Shown here piece by piece: positions 1 to 10,504 of a stretch of DNA of 64,000 nt (position 1 is its first letter; every line of letters starts with the position of its first letter). Under the pieces are notes generated by a model. It was not told the DNA's origin. It saw only the letters and a program-made list of their open reading frames with translations, and made no database searches. Both the position numbers and the translations under genes were made by a program. The stretch spans positions 25,957 through 89,956 of the forward strand of contig JANFAH010000121.1 of NCBI GenBank assembly GCA_024663395.1, in the 5' to 3' direction. The DNA comes from Pisolithus tinctorius (lineage: Eukaryota > Basidiomycota > Agaricomycetes > Boletales > Pisolithaceae).

Positions 1-3000
1 GCCAAGGGTTCCGAGATTGGTAGACGAGTCGTGACCGGTGACCTGCCAGTTTATGCGGTTTTCACGAGGCTTATAACAACGGCTGTGCATGTGATATTGT
101 TTGAAGATATGCAGCCACTTGGTATTGATTCCACGGACTCAGGTTATCGGACAGTGGTCTCCCCATGCATCCGGCAACCGGTTTTATTGACGTAGATTTC
201 GAAATCAGGGTGTCGTTGCCGTGTCATGTGATGATGATGACCACAAAGAGCTGGAGCTGAATCGACTGATCAAGCTTCAATGGCTGCTCGCGTTCTAATA
301 CCAATCAACGTTGTGCTGCTACTTGGTTATTTGTCTTTCAGGAAAATGTTTGGCTTTATGTCTAGCGGTACTCACTGGCATTTCAATCTGGAACTCAAAT
401 ACTCTTGTATGGACTTTCATGTGGTTGAAGTTCGGGAACAGAATAATTTCGGACTGATAACGGTGAACTCCGCACGGTCACATGTCACATGCCGCCTGAT
501 GAACATGAGACAACGGACAGGAAACTATGGAACGCACCTTACCTCTTAGACAATGGACTGGCAGTATGAAGGAGCTGACTTTCTCGGCTCCCGCCGTTTT
601 GGTCTTCACCCCAGTCTACATGTGTGGCTGAGGAAAAGTACCCCAATTGACTTAATTTATCACAAACCCCATCTCCGTCCCGTCAGAACCACATTTGCGG
701 ACAGTCAAAGCTATTCTAACTTCAGATTGAGTCAAAATATGTAGAAAAATGAGCCTCCCAGGTTTTTCCCACGATATCTTTTTGGGCCCACCAAAATTTT
801 GGGCAGGATAGCTAAATATATAATAACCCTTGTCAACACGACACAACAAGCGTTCCGCAGGGCGGGCGCCGGGGGCATCCACAAACACAACGATATCTGT
901 AGGTTGTCTCCCAGGAATAGTGAATAGTTAACATGCTACGTCAGCATTCCGAGTCGCAAGACTACAATAGGGTCCCTCAAAGATGCCGACGACGATGCCT
1001 ACGCCTACAGCGCGACTACCATAAATTAGCTCAGCTGTAGGCGTCGGCGTCGGCGCCAACTTTGAGCGGCCCTAATCTACACAAAAATTCAATCTCCAAA
1101 TTTGTTGACTTTGACTGTCCGCAACTGTAGAATGGCCTTGCATTCTACTCACCATCATTGTCTCGCCCAAAATAATTCTAGATCCAAGTACATAACTGTT
1201 GTCAATGTCCGTTGGTGTATTGGAGGCTCATCGGACAAGCTGAGCCACTTGAAACAGACGGCGCAAACGCTACCTGCTTTAGGAAAATCAGAAAATGTCA
1301 CGAAGAAGGGTCATATCAATCTGATCATGATGGAGGAGTCATGCCCTATCCACGCTTTGACCTTGTGTCCAGACTTGGCCCAGATCGGGAAATGCCATCC
1401 ATTTCACGAACTTGGGCGTGTTCACCTTGAGTGTACAATATTACAGCTAGTTTGGCGCCATCGATGCTATGTTTTGCAAGGAATTGATAGGCAACAAAAT
1501 AGGCAAGAGAAAAAAGCAGGGCTATCAAGTTCTTTTAAGAAATATTTGGTCTCAAGCACCTGAGAAACTACGTGCGTTTAGCCTTTCAATGCCTTTCCCC
1601 CATCGCCCCCTCTGCCCTGAAATATAGGTCGGCAAGATAACACTCCTCAAAGGATTCCACTCAATGATGGCAAGTGAGTCATGCAGCGAAGTTTCTGTAG
1701 TACATATTCCAAGTTGTAAGTTTGCATTGCAACTTCGAAAGGCATCGGTGCGCCTACCGAAAATGCTGCCCGTCAGTGGGTATGGCACGTGATCTGTTCA
1801 AAGTTCAAACGCTGCCGTGATGAAGAGCAGCAAACGGAGCACGAGGTGAATTCCCTGCTTCTCGCAAAACCTTGGTGCTGGCGTAAGCCATTAATACTAT
1901 CGGCAAGGATAGTACATGGTGACTACTCCAGTCAGAAGGAGCCACTCGAGCACATCAGTACTGCCTTCAACAACGCAGCCGAGTACCAGTAGGTACTTCC
2001 TTCACCTCGTGAAATCTGACGTAACAGATGACGAAGGTGAATGGCCAGCACTGGAGGACATCACAAGAAAGGCAAGGACCTTATCACGTCGTTACCCTCT
2101 GACGCTGACGGCCCTCTCGTCAATGGCGAATGTGGCTTTGCTAGTGTGGAATCTGCAAGGAGTGGACTAACTGTCAGCAGAGGCATGTTACGTGACTCCT
2201 TTATCTTCATAGATGTCATTCAGTTTGTTGATTACTGTCAGAGTGAGGGATGTGTGATTGTAAGTGGCGTCGCACACACCCAGTCACCCTAATCAGCGTC
2301 ATGTTTGTCTGAGGCTGGTCGCAATATTATTGCGGGAATGCGTACAGGGCAGAATGATAGTCGAACTCACTTGCAACGGTAGGCAAGGTCATTCGGTGCT
2401 TGAATTCTTGATTATCCTTCGTCCTAGGGTCATGCTTGAAACAGGAGGTGGCACATCAAAATGTCGGTTATCACTTGCCGCTCGTGCTACGGAACATGTG
2501 GCCAAGTACGACTGTTTCAAGGAACATTCCCACTGCCACTCTCGTCTCCCAAGAGACCATTCTGGGTACGAGCTCTCAAACTCCTTCCACGGCACCAGTG
2601 ATATAGCAAGGATGGCATTACAGGTACGCTCTTAACTTCTTCTGGATATATTCAACTCCTCAAATGGTAGATAACCATCTCCTACAATATCGGATCGATT
2701 CCTGGCGCAGCTCTGTCTAGAAAAGAGCCCGAGATGCGCTCAAGGAACAACTGCAAGCACGCCGGCCGTAAAATGACTCCCTATATATCTAGTACATGTA
2801 CAAATTTCTATGTCCAATTGCTGACCAACGTCCCCTCGCCCGGCTCTGGCGCCACGCACACTCAATCCAACCGTATTGCTCTCAGGCTCAGATATAAGTG
2901 GTTTGTGATCTTGTGTCTTCTGGAGTGCGGTAATCTGGAGTGCGTGAAGACGATGCACAATGCTGATCCGCTATCAGCAAATCCTCACTCTGGTCTAGAG

Positions 3001-3807
3001 CGGAGTGCGAATTCAACTCGGAATCCCAAGCAAATACGTATGGCCTTCTCTCAGCTGTGCGTTGTCTAGACCAGACTCGTCAAGTGCTTCTCGATTGAGG
3101 AAGGATTCTAGTTCATCTAAGCAGACAGAGTTCTAGCCCACGCATGGATCCGAACGAACCGCCAAGAGAAACTACACCATGAACACAAGGTTCTGGTCAG
3201 CGCGGTCACAGAATTGCATCATACCCGCAGACAGACGTCGACCACTGGTACCGGCGCACGTCGGAGATTTTGCAGGTCTCCGGAACGAGTGTTATCCGAT
3301 GCCTCTGTGTTGACGATACAGGGGGAACAGGCCGAATCAGGATACACAGTAACCCGATCCCGACTACTAAGTCAGCCCGGGATCGGGAGTTGGCTCCGTC
3401 ACACGTGCCGGCTCATTTCAACAGTAGTACAGTGTTCCTGCTTTCTTAGTTTTCCTTTGTAAGTGTAAGGGGCCGGGATCGTAAACGTACGGTAATATCG
3501 TCGGTAGAGCGCCGTGTGAGGTGGTGCTGCGATCACATGGTGGCAGTATAGATATTCTCCCTCGTCCAACAGTGTTCGATGGCGTCCGTTGGTAGCTGCC
3601 ATCACCAACTCCTGCGCCTCGACAGACCAGTTACGATCGATGGCTTCGAGTAGCATTCGTGGCGTAAATATTGACTACCTGGACTGCACAAGCACATCGA
3701 GGGGGCCGTCACTGTAGGAGATGGCTTTGTCATAGTCTGACTCATATACAGCAAATCCGATTGTCAAAGATCGCACAGCGCTATCATCCGCGATCTCTCA
3801 GATAACC
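1..3807. other. Stretch without recognisable gene
   Basis: Only short open frames occur on either strand and none carries a protein family signature I recognise or plausible linked exons. The one clear structure is the palindrome at 969-1073, listed separately. CpG is frequent, so this is not the CpG-poor repeat type seen after 46.5 kb. A minus-strand frame at 3399-3656 looks protein-like but I cannot assign it. Confidence 0.5.
969..1073. repeat. 105-bp hairpin, MITE-like element
   Basis: The two halves are imperfect reverse complements over almost the full length. The outer arms read AGGGTCCCTCAAAG on the left and CTTTGAGCGGCCCT on the right. The inner arms pair GCCTACGCCTACAGC with GCTGTAGGCGTCGGC. 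About 15-20 nt of loop lie around CGACTACCATAAATTAG. Small size, near-complete palindromy and lack of coding suggest a fold-back MITE; no clear target duplication is visible, so its transposon class is open. Confidence 0.6.
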
Positions 3808-5303
3808 ATGAGCGAGACATTCTCTACTTCTACTTCACAGGAGATCCTTCCATCCGAGCACTTCCTCAATCTTCCCCGTCCTGACGTCTTCATCGGTCCT
3901 GGTGCCAGTGCTGACAATGGCCCCGATTTGGAGGGATCGTCGACACAACAACCCTTGCGGCACATGATTTCGACGTCGACACGCGGACTGGTTTCATGCC
4001 CCCCGACCCACCTATCCACAGACTCCCTGAACAATGGGAGCCGTGGGAAGCCGTGTTGGAAGAAGCGATGCGCAATGGGTTGCAGCTGGCTATCAGGGAG
4101 GATGTCACGGATGAGGAAAGGAAGACGTCGGACAGCTGGCGGTCGGAAGTGAGTAACGTAAGTCTTTTCATTTTCATTGGTGCGTCGCATCGTGATAATC
4201 TTGTAAATAACAAAGCTACCAACGCTCGCTATTCAAGACCTCACAATATCCGAGGTCCTTCTCCGCAGAGCGCATCACGTTCTCACTTTCATAATGCATT
4301 TCTATATCCACACCCTCCCGCTAACCGCACCCGTCGTGATTCCTGCGTCGATTGGGATCCCGTTGTTGAGAGTATCAAGACATTTGCAGTTACCGCCTAT
4401 AGCCACGTATTCGGATACCGTGCTGTACAATTGGGAGCTGAAGAAGTCACCTCAACTTGTGAAACGGAGACGGGGTTGGAGTGGGCATGCACCCTGGATC
4501 TAGATAACCTGAAGAGCCAAGACCTCTTCACAGGTACACGCGACGAAGAGGAATTCTTCCTCGCATCCGCCCGTATCGAACTGCGGGGCGTCGAAGCCCT
4601 CGAACTGATGCGCGCATCGATGGATGAGATGTTCGTCGGTGACGATATCGCCGTCCGTCGTATCACATCTTACCTCTCCCGTCTCGCTGGAGTGATACAT
4701 GCGTTGACAGGCTTGCTGATGGATGTGCGAAAGGGGTGTGACCCGGACGTATTTTATCATCGCGTGAGGCCTTGGTTTTGTGGGCAGGATGCTGATCCTG
4801 CGAAAAGGACGTGGAAGTTTGAGGGTATCGAAAAATGTGAAGATGGTATGGAGGAGCCCACGGATCTGTCAGGACCAAGTGCGGGGCAGAGCGCATTGAT
4901 ACATGCACTGGATATTTTTCTGGGACTGGATAATTGCAGATCGGAAGCGACGCCGACAAGTGGAAACGCGGATGCGCGCACGTTACTTCGAAGGATGCAG
5001 ATTTACATGCCAAGACATCATCGTGCCTTCCTTCGACATCTATCCGCGAACCCTCGTCCCATGCGTGACTTCGCGCAGACGAAAACACCGGAGCTTGTCG
5101 ATGCGTATAATCTGGCTGTGGGTGCGGTGAAGGAGTTCAGAGACGCGCATATAAGGATCGTGGCGTTGTATATCGTTGGACCAGCGACTCGAGGGCGAGC
5201 AGGGGAGGCGGAGAGGGGGTCTTTGAAGGGGACTGGAGGAACACAGTTGGTGCAGTTTCTGAAGGGAGTGAGAGACAAGACAGAAGATGCGTTGTTGCAG
5301 TAA
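3808..5303 (+). CDS. Indoleamine 2,3-dioxygenase
   Basis: Haem dioxygenase that opens the indole ring of L-tryptophan to N-formylkynurenine, first step of the kynurenine/NAD+ route. A four-exon model (3808-3877, 3934-4157, 4216-4458, 4515-5303) gives 441 aa, a usual size for fungal IDO. Family blocks run in order: HDFDVDTRTGFMPP, LLRRAHHVL, LPPIATYSDTVLYNW, GTRDEEEFFLASARIELRG, LSGPSAGQSALIHALD, the segment holding the proximal haem histidine FRDAHIRIVALYIVG, and the C-terminal GTGGTQLVQFL. The start is the first ATG before the typical HFLNLPR segment. The 58-nt middle intron has a consensus GTAAGT donor. The outer two (56 nt each) have weak donors GTCCTG and GTGAAA; the first has a CTGAC branch-like site. 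If those are not real introns, the gene carries two one-base frameshifts. It stands alone, diverging in strand from the decaying cluster downstream. Confidence 0.85.
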
Positions 5304-5669
5304 CCCTTTCTCTCACTAGGCGCAAAATGGCATGACATTGCTAGTGAAATGTAACCTCCACTTATCAATAGCATGGCAGCCGACACCCCGTACGATAACC
5401 ATTTAAGCCGGTCTTCGGAACATTCAGACCGACAGTGTGTTGACCAGCAATAACAAGTATACGCATATATCTGTGCTCGCGACGCCAACGGCACATGGTC
5501 TTAACCACCGTCAGGTCGACACTATCACCGACACCGGCGAGGCTACCGTTGAACTCGACGACGATTACTTGGTGACCATATCCCCATGCACTCGGTGGAC
5601 CCTCTCAATGGGGCCCTCAGTAGCCATACTACGCGAGAGGTTCCCAAGCGTGGATCATGAGAGATAGTG
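5304..5669. other. Intergenic stretch after the dioxygenase
   Basis: No coding signature seen. It separates the convergent 3' ends of the plus-strand dioxygenase and the minus-strand Crinkler-like relic, so it probably holds 3' untranslated sequence or eroded C-terminal relic sequence. Confidence 0.4.
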
Positions 5670-6110
5670 CAACAATCGATTCCTCAAGACCCCAACTTAT
5701 GTAACGCCGACGTTCGCACTGTGCTTCGTGGCCTTGACGACAATATTGATCCATTCGACGATGCCATGCTCGGAGATAAACTTGGACAATTCGGTTGGTG
5801 GGCGAGCACCGTTTGGCCGCTCAGTTTCCACTGCATGAACTCCTCATTATAGACTTCGCTATGGCAGAGGGGGTGGAGTAGACCTCGAGTTCGTTCGCAT
5901 TTGTATCGTCGAATGCGTTAGATTCCTTGTTCTTTATAAGATCTTTTGAGGTGCGAAACAGCCTTCGATGCCAAGATATCAACGGAAAAGAAGTGATCAA
6001 TACGGTCGTCGTAGACCCAACATCAGGGCTTGATGAGCGATCCCATGCATATGTCGCAGGTTGCAGACATTCACGATAGGGGACGCAAACAATAGTTTCA
6101 CGTTAGGAGT
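5670..6110 (-). pseudogene. Crinkler-like N-terminal domain relic C
   Basis: Reading the minus strand gives a diverged copy of the N-terminal ubiquitin-like header found in fungal Crinkler-type (CRN) proteins. The order is WVYDDRIDHFFSVDI, then SKAVSHLK, then after a one-base shift DLIKNKESNAFDD, NANELEVY, and further on TELSKFISEHGIVEWINIVV, the segment that closes the header. CRN headers normally precede a variable effector or nuclease-like C-terminal domain, which I cannot find here. It shares its DNA framework with relic A at 7390-7740 (same block GTAGACCCAACA and following bases), so the two are duplicates. Assignment rests on pattern memory of the family; a broken ubiquitin-like domain of another family is the main alternative. 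Confidence 0.5.
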
Positions 6111-6239
6111 CGTTAGGAGTGTCGTATCCTCCTTAGGAACCTTTCGCGTTTGCGGATCTGGTGATGGCACTAGACGGCATAGCAGTTGCTAGGGACTTCC
6201 GCCGTACAATTAATGGCATGTCAATAATAGGAGTAGGGT

Positions 6240-6640
6240 GAAATTGCCTTGGTTGGGGGGTTCATATTTGTCGATGGTGTACGGGCTGTCCAGTAATTGT
6301 TGCTGTAGTACAATATTCCATTTCGGACACGGATATCATGTCTTTTCCGCCGAAATGAACGTTCATTCCGTTCTTTTTTGAGCCGGGTCAACAAGATGTT
6401 TAGGAACATCCGTTATCGCGAAGAAACAAAAAAAAAAGAGAAGTGGAATCCGGAGGCACACTGTACTTCCGACGAAAGCCCATCGGACCTGGACGCAAAC
6501 CTATTTGGATACCCTGCTGATGATGATTCATTGAGCGCAATATTCTTATTCCATGTGCCCCATCCAACACGCACACACACACACAGAAAAACGAAACGAG
6601 AATAAAGAACCACTCAGTGGTCCAGAGAACCGTGGAGGGT
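6240..6640 (-). pseudogene. Relic copy of the kinase gene 3' end
   Basis: This piece aligns in the same orientation with the 3' end of the kinase gene near 13.13-13.55 kb. On the minus strand it reads LRSMNHHQQGIQIGLRPGPMG, close to the kinase tail segment LRSMYQQQQQQGVQTGLGPG. Flanking bases also match: CAGTGGTCCAGAGAACCGTGG here against CAGTAGTCCAGAGAAAGGTGG there. The copy has lost the zinc-binding cysteines that precede the tail and has a TG-repeat expansion near 6570. It sits between two Crinkler-like relics, so it most likely arrived by local segmental duplication and then decayed. No kinase catalytic sequence is visible next to it. Confidence 0.6.
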
Positions 6641-6929
6641 GGGTGCACACCCCAATGATGCACAGAACGGATGGGCATCCTTGAAATGCCGGTGGACGAA
6701 TTTGATGCAAATGGGTTGACCAGACGGCTGGAGAGCGCTGAAACAAATATTACCATGGATATGGACCGGAATAGTTGTTCCTGATTAGTCACAAGAGAAA
6801 TAAAATGGGCAGAATGTTTCCAAATAGTTGGAGGTAGAAGGCCTGGGTGAGTACCGCAGAACGGACTCCATCCAAGAGACCTCAATAATACTATTTTTGA
6901 GCATACGAGAATTCCTACTAAGTGCCTGT

Positions 6930-7255
6930 TCAGACTCACCAGAAAGAGGTGCCTCGATGACAATATGGACACGCTTTTGCTGACGGAGGGGTCCGAGGAA
7001 ACAGGAGATCCAGTGGCCACAGCCTCTCTTTGCCATCAAAGATCAGGCCCCTCGAGGTTTCCTCGGGGTCTTTGTCACATACAACGGGAACCTTGTAAAG
7101 AGCGAGGGAATGGAATCCGCATCTACATTACGAAAACTCACTGGTTTCTTATCTTTAATGGCCTTTATGCGGAGTGCAAACAAACTTCATGCTAGAAATC
7201 TTGATGGGAAAGATCTCATTGATCTTATCGCCAACGTACCCAGCGGTTAAAACTA
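6930..7255 (-). pseudogene. Crinkler-like N-terminal domain relic B
   Basis: A second header copy on the minus strand: GYVGDKINEIFPIKISSMKF, then after a frame change IKAIKDKKPVSFRNVDADS, and the closing strand QQKRVHIVIEAPLSG. The last block matches the usual VHIVV-type end of the Crinkler header followed by a proline-rich hinge. The reading frame is broken at least twice, so no functional protein is expected. It lies about 130 nt downstream of relic A on the same strand; three headers in 2 kb suggest a former tandem family. Where the effector part should follow, only unassigned sequence and the kinase-tail relic are seen. Confidence 0.5.
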
Positions 7256-7389
7256 ACCAGGTTTGGGACGATGACAGAAGGCCTAATTGTGCACCGTACA
7301 TCTAAGAACCGAGATTCATCATAAAGGCAACATCGTACCATAGCAATAAAAGGCGTACCTAAAGTAATAGGATTGACGCTGACTACGAC

Positions 7390-7740
7390 GATGACAATCG
7401 GGCTCGGGGCAAAGCTTGGACGATTTGGTTCTCGAGTGGTTTCGCCGCTTGAGCTTGGTTTCAGAGATTTTCACCTTAGCGGAGGGAGGTTGTCCGCATC
7501 ATAATCGCGGAACCTGACAGCTTTCTCATTCTTCATGACTTCTTGGAGATGTAAAACTGTTTTTGACATGGAAATCTCAACATGAAAGGTGTTGTCGATG
7601 ACGCCACTGTAGACCCAACACAGGTCTGAGGAGTGGTTCCATGGTGCAGGTTGCAGAGGTTCACAAGATAGGAGACACAAGTGATCACGGTCAAGAGTTC
7701 GGCCGAAGCGTTGTGTCGCAGCCTGCTGTTTCACTCACAC
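7390..7740 (-). pseudogene. Crinkler-like N-terminal domain relic A
   Basis: The longest uninterrupted of the three header copies. The minus strand encodes LCWVYSGVIDNTFHVEI, KTVLHLQEVMKNEKAV and RFRDYDADNL, matching the layout of a Crinkler header: strand, ten-residue spacer, helix with LKxxIKxxKK-like spacing, then the DADxL motif. The frame ends at a stop after NLPPLR, where the family would continue with a W-K-V strand. The opening methionine is uncertain. It is a same-orientation duplicate of relic C at 5670-6110. Function in this state is unlikely. Confidence 0.5.
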
Positions 7741-7889
7741 AAAACCCAAGACTCTCCAGTATTAAGTCCTCCAGCAACTAAATGAATCCACCAAGAAGGA
7801 TCCTGTCAAGTGGTGGTGGGGCTGGAGAGCCTTCACGCAAGACGCGCACGTATGATACGTTGTCAGAAGCATGCCAAACCTGTCACAAC

Positions 7890-9425
7890 GATTGGTTAGC
7901 AAAATCTTGCCAGTACATAGCATCCGACGGTGACCTTATATCCACCACCCGTCAGACCGGGATGGATACAACTTGTAAGAATGGGGAACACGGAATTCAC
8001 CTCCATCACAATTTCGCTGCTCATGACTGGCCATCGCAGGCCGTTCGCACGACCAAGGCCGAGCCCAGCAGCGAGACGCACCATCGAGCCGTCATGTCCG
8101 ACACATATGTGCAGCTTGTGCTTCGGTCGCCCCTGTACCCCGACAACATGACTTGTTACACCAATATGTGCAATATTGTCCCTCAGGTTCTCCTCACCTC
8201 CGTTGTAAGAAGTGTTCCGGTTGGACACGTGCCGCAAAGTATTTGCAAGCTCGGCAAAGAAAATATCGAACGCGAGTTTGACGTACTGGCTAGCTTGTAG
8301 TCCATCATTAAAAAGATAACTGTACCACGAGCAAATGCCGCGGCGCAAGCGGAGGGGTTTGAACGTTCGTTAGACGTAAAATCTGAAGCGGTCCCTAATG
8401 AAACAGTCCACACACCATCTTCGCGTCTTCTTGACTGACATAAGCACCAGTTACATTACACGGGAGGGAGTGTCCGTGGCACGTCCTGGACGTGAAGGTG
8501 TCAAAGAAGCGATCATCTGCGCAAACACGTGCAGTTGTGAAGAGAATGGACACAAGGAACATGAAACCAGGTGGTACTTACACCAAGAATTCCACGCGTC
8601 TAGCCCAGTTGTGCCCAACGTTTCATCCAGCCTCCGCTGGAGTGGTCCATCCAAGACGACATGGCTTGCGCCTCGGCGCGGAGTTGACCAGCAACGGGGC
8701 ACGCATAGTTCGGCACGAGTGGGTCGATCTAATTGGAAAACGTCATATCTTGGCCCAGGAACAAGGGAACCACGCAAATCATATGTATGACCACGCACGA
8801 TATCAGGCTGAATATACATGGGCCATTGTTTACTCGCAGTGTTGGGATCCATACCGTAGAGCATCGCACCGGCTACTTGCTGCGTCCTCGGCTCCGTCGA
8901 CGTTCGAACGTATATCTCCTTCTCGCTCACGTGCTCCAAAAACCTGAGTCTCTCATGGTATACTCCCCATCCTGTTCACACAGGCCGACGATATAAGCCC
9001 TGTAGCAGCTCGTACCCTCATAAACGTACCCGTCCATGTTTTATGGCATCGTCAAGCCCTTCACGAGTAAGCTGTCCAGAGTCGCATGTACCCGCCCATA
9101 TGCGATCTGCAAAAGGGTGGGGAAAAGGTGTCCTTGTTGCGGTGAATATTTGAGCCGTCCCGCCAGCGTATGACTGTGTGGTATGATGCTGGAGCAGTTT
9201 CCATCCGGTGATGGGGTTGAGAGTGCGTTCGGACAGGTGAAGGTTATCTGGGGTGCGCTGTAGCATCGATGAGAATGGTTGACAAGTAGTAACAGCAAGG
9301 CCCCGACCTTGTGATGCCGCATGACCACTATGACGCACCGGAGTCGTGCACCAGACTCGTTTGCAATGAGTAGTGATCAGGGTTGACATGAGGATACATT
9401 GCAGTAGTCGTAAGTATCCCATGGC
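7890..9425 (-). pseudogene. Histidine acid phosphatase (branch 2) pseudogene
   Basis: Member of the histidine phosphatase superfamily branch 2, the phytase / acid phosphatase type that hydrolyses phosphate monoesters outside the cell or in vesicles. Conserved stretches in order on the minus strand: SYAGGTAQIFTATRTPFPH, SGQLTREGLDDAIKHG, HVSEKEIYVRTSTEPRTQQ, LDETLGTTGLDAWNSW, the catalytic HD motif within GHDGSMVRLAAGLGLG, and LRWPVMSSEIVMEV. These are spread over several frames. Some frame changes are plausible introns (for example 58 nt near 8960-9020 with a GTACGT donor), but the middle segment near 8650-8780 needs one-base shifts to read, and the N-terminal RHGxRxP motif is not legible. 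I call it decayed. Limits are approximate. Confidence 0.65.
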
Positions 9426-9900
9426 AAATTGCTCAGTGTAGTGGACGTGTTGTAGCCTGAGACTGAAGGCGTCGAGGTCTACAGGACGGTCTGCTTGTGT
9501 ACATTGTCCAGAAGAGTCCAGCGCACCTGCATCAGTTGCAACTACGTGCAAGTCGGATCTGTAAAAGGTGACAGTACTTCAATAGTAATGATCACGTCAA
9601 GACGGTGGGTTGTTCCATCCAACTCCATGCACCGCTAGTACAAGACCTTGAGAATTCCAGTTACATATGTACACATTTCCTCGCAACTCGAGTCGTCGAT
9701 TCCGGCAACACGACACCACGGCGAGCAAGTTCGAAAATTGTAAAGAAACTACGTAACCTTAGCCATTGTATTTCTGTAAAACAAGAGTGCAGCAATGACT
9801 CTCAAGGATTATGACAGGCGAACTTGAAGGAGATTTAGTACTCATTCCCACTACAATGTGACTCACGCATCTCATGTGTCCTAGAAACATATCGCCTACG
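9426..9900. other. Spacer between phosphatase and Dis3 relics
   Basis: Nothing recognisable on either strand. It would hold the promoter and any signal-peptide exon of the phosphatase relic and the 3' flank of the Dis3 fragment. Confidence 0.4.
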
Positions 9901-10490
9901 TTACAATCCACTGGAATCGACGGGGCTTACGAGTGTCATCTTAACACGTCCCCGCTGTGTATTTTTATCTTTCTCCACGTCAATCCTCACCTTGACTTTA
10001 TCGAAAAGGGCGATCGTAACCTCTCTCTCGTCGGGCCGTCTGGGACGGAAGGGTAAACGGTGTAATTCTCTGCGTCCAACCGAACGTCTTGTTTGAACAT
10101 GACGGGACCTTCCGAGCCCAATCTAGTATGCATTGGGCAGGAAATCCAAACGAAGCGAAGAGCAAGAACTGACTCGGGCACGAACACACCGAGCCCATTC
10201 CTAAATGTCCGGACGACGAATACTTCCTCGGCGACTCCCCTGACGTTTCCAGTTTTCGCAAGAACCTCCCCACGCTTGCGCAGCGCCAGGCCAACATAGA
10301 ATTCAACGCTCGCGCGACCTACCATTTGCGCCATGCGATGTCCCTGGTTAAGGACGTCCATGATACGTTCTACATGGACTTTGGAATGGAAAGAAGGATG
10401 TAGTGGTGTATGTGCACTTGCCGCTGCGAGCTGGCGGTGCGCGAGGACGTCTGAAGGAAACCAGAGTAAGCAGTAAAATATCGTGAACAA
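9901..10490 (-). pseudogene. Dis3/Rrp44 exoribonuclease C-terminal fragment
   Basis: Carries only the last roughly 190 residues of the RNase II-type catalytic subunit of the RNA exosome. Minus-strand blocks are DVLAHRQLAAASAHTPLHPS, HRMAQMVGRASVEFYVGLA, EEVFVVRTFRNGLGVFV, and, after a one-base shift near 10035, VTIALFDKVKVRIDVEKD followed by a stop at 9901-9903. They correspond to the end of the RNB domain and the S1-like tail of Dis3. The catalytic aspartates lie upstream in the family and are absent. The fragment starts abruptly beside the end of the protease-like relic, as expected from rearrangement. A functional Dis3 gene must exist elsewhere because it is essential. Confidence 0.7.
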
Positions 10491-10504
10491 CGCTCGAGGC
10501 GATG

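Noticed and set aside
3996..5303. One unspliced 435-codon frame across the dioxygenase
   Set aside because: Reading through the 58-nt consensus intron replaces the conserved LPPIATYSDTVLYNW exon by unrelated residues; the exon model fits the family.
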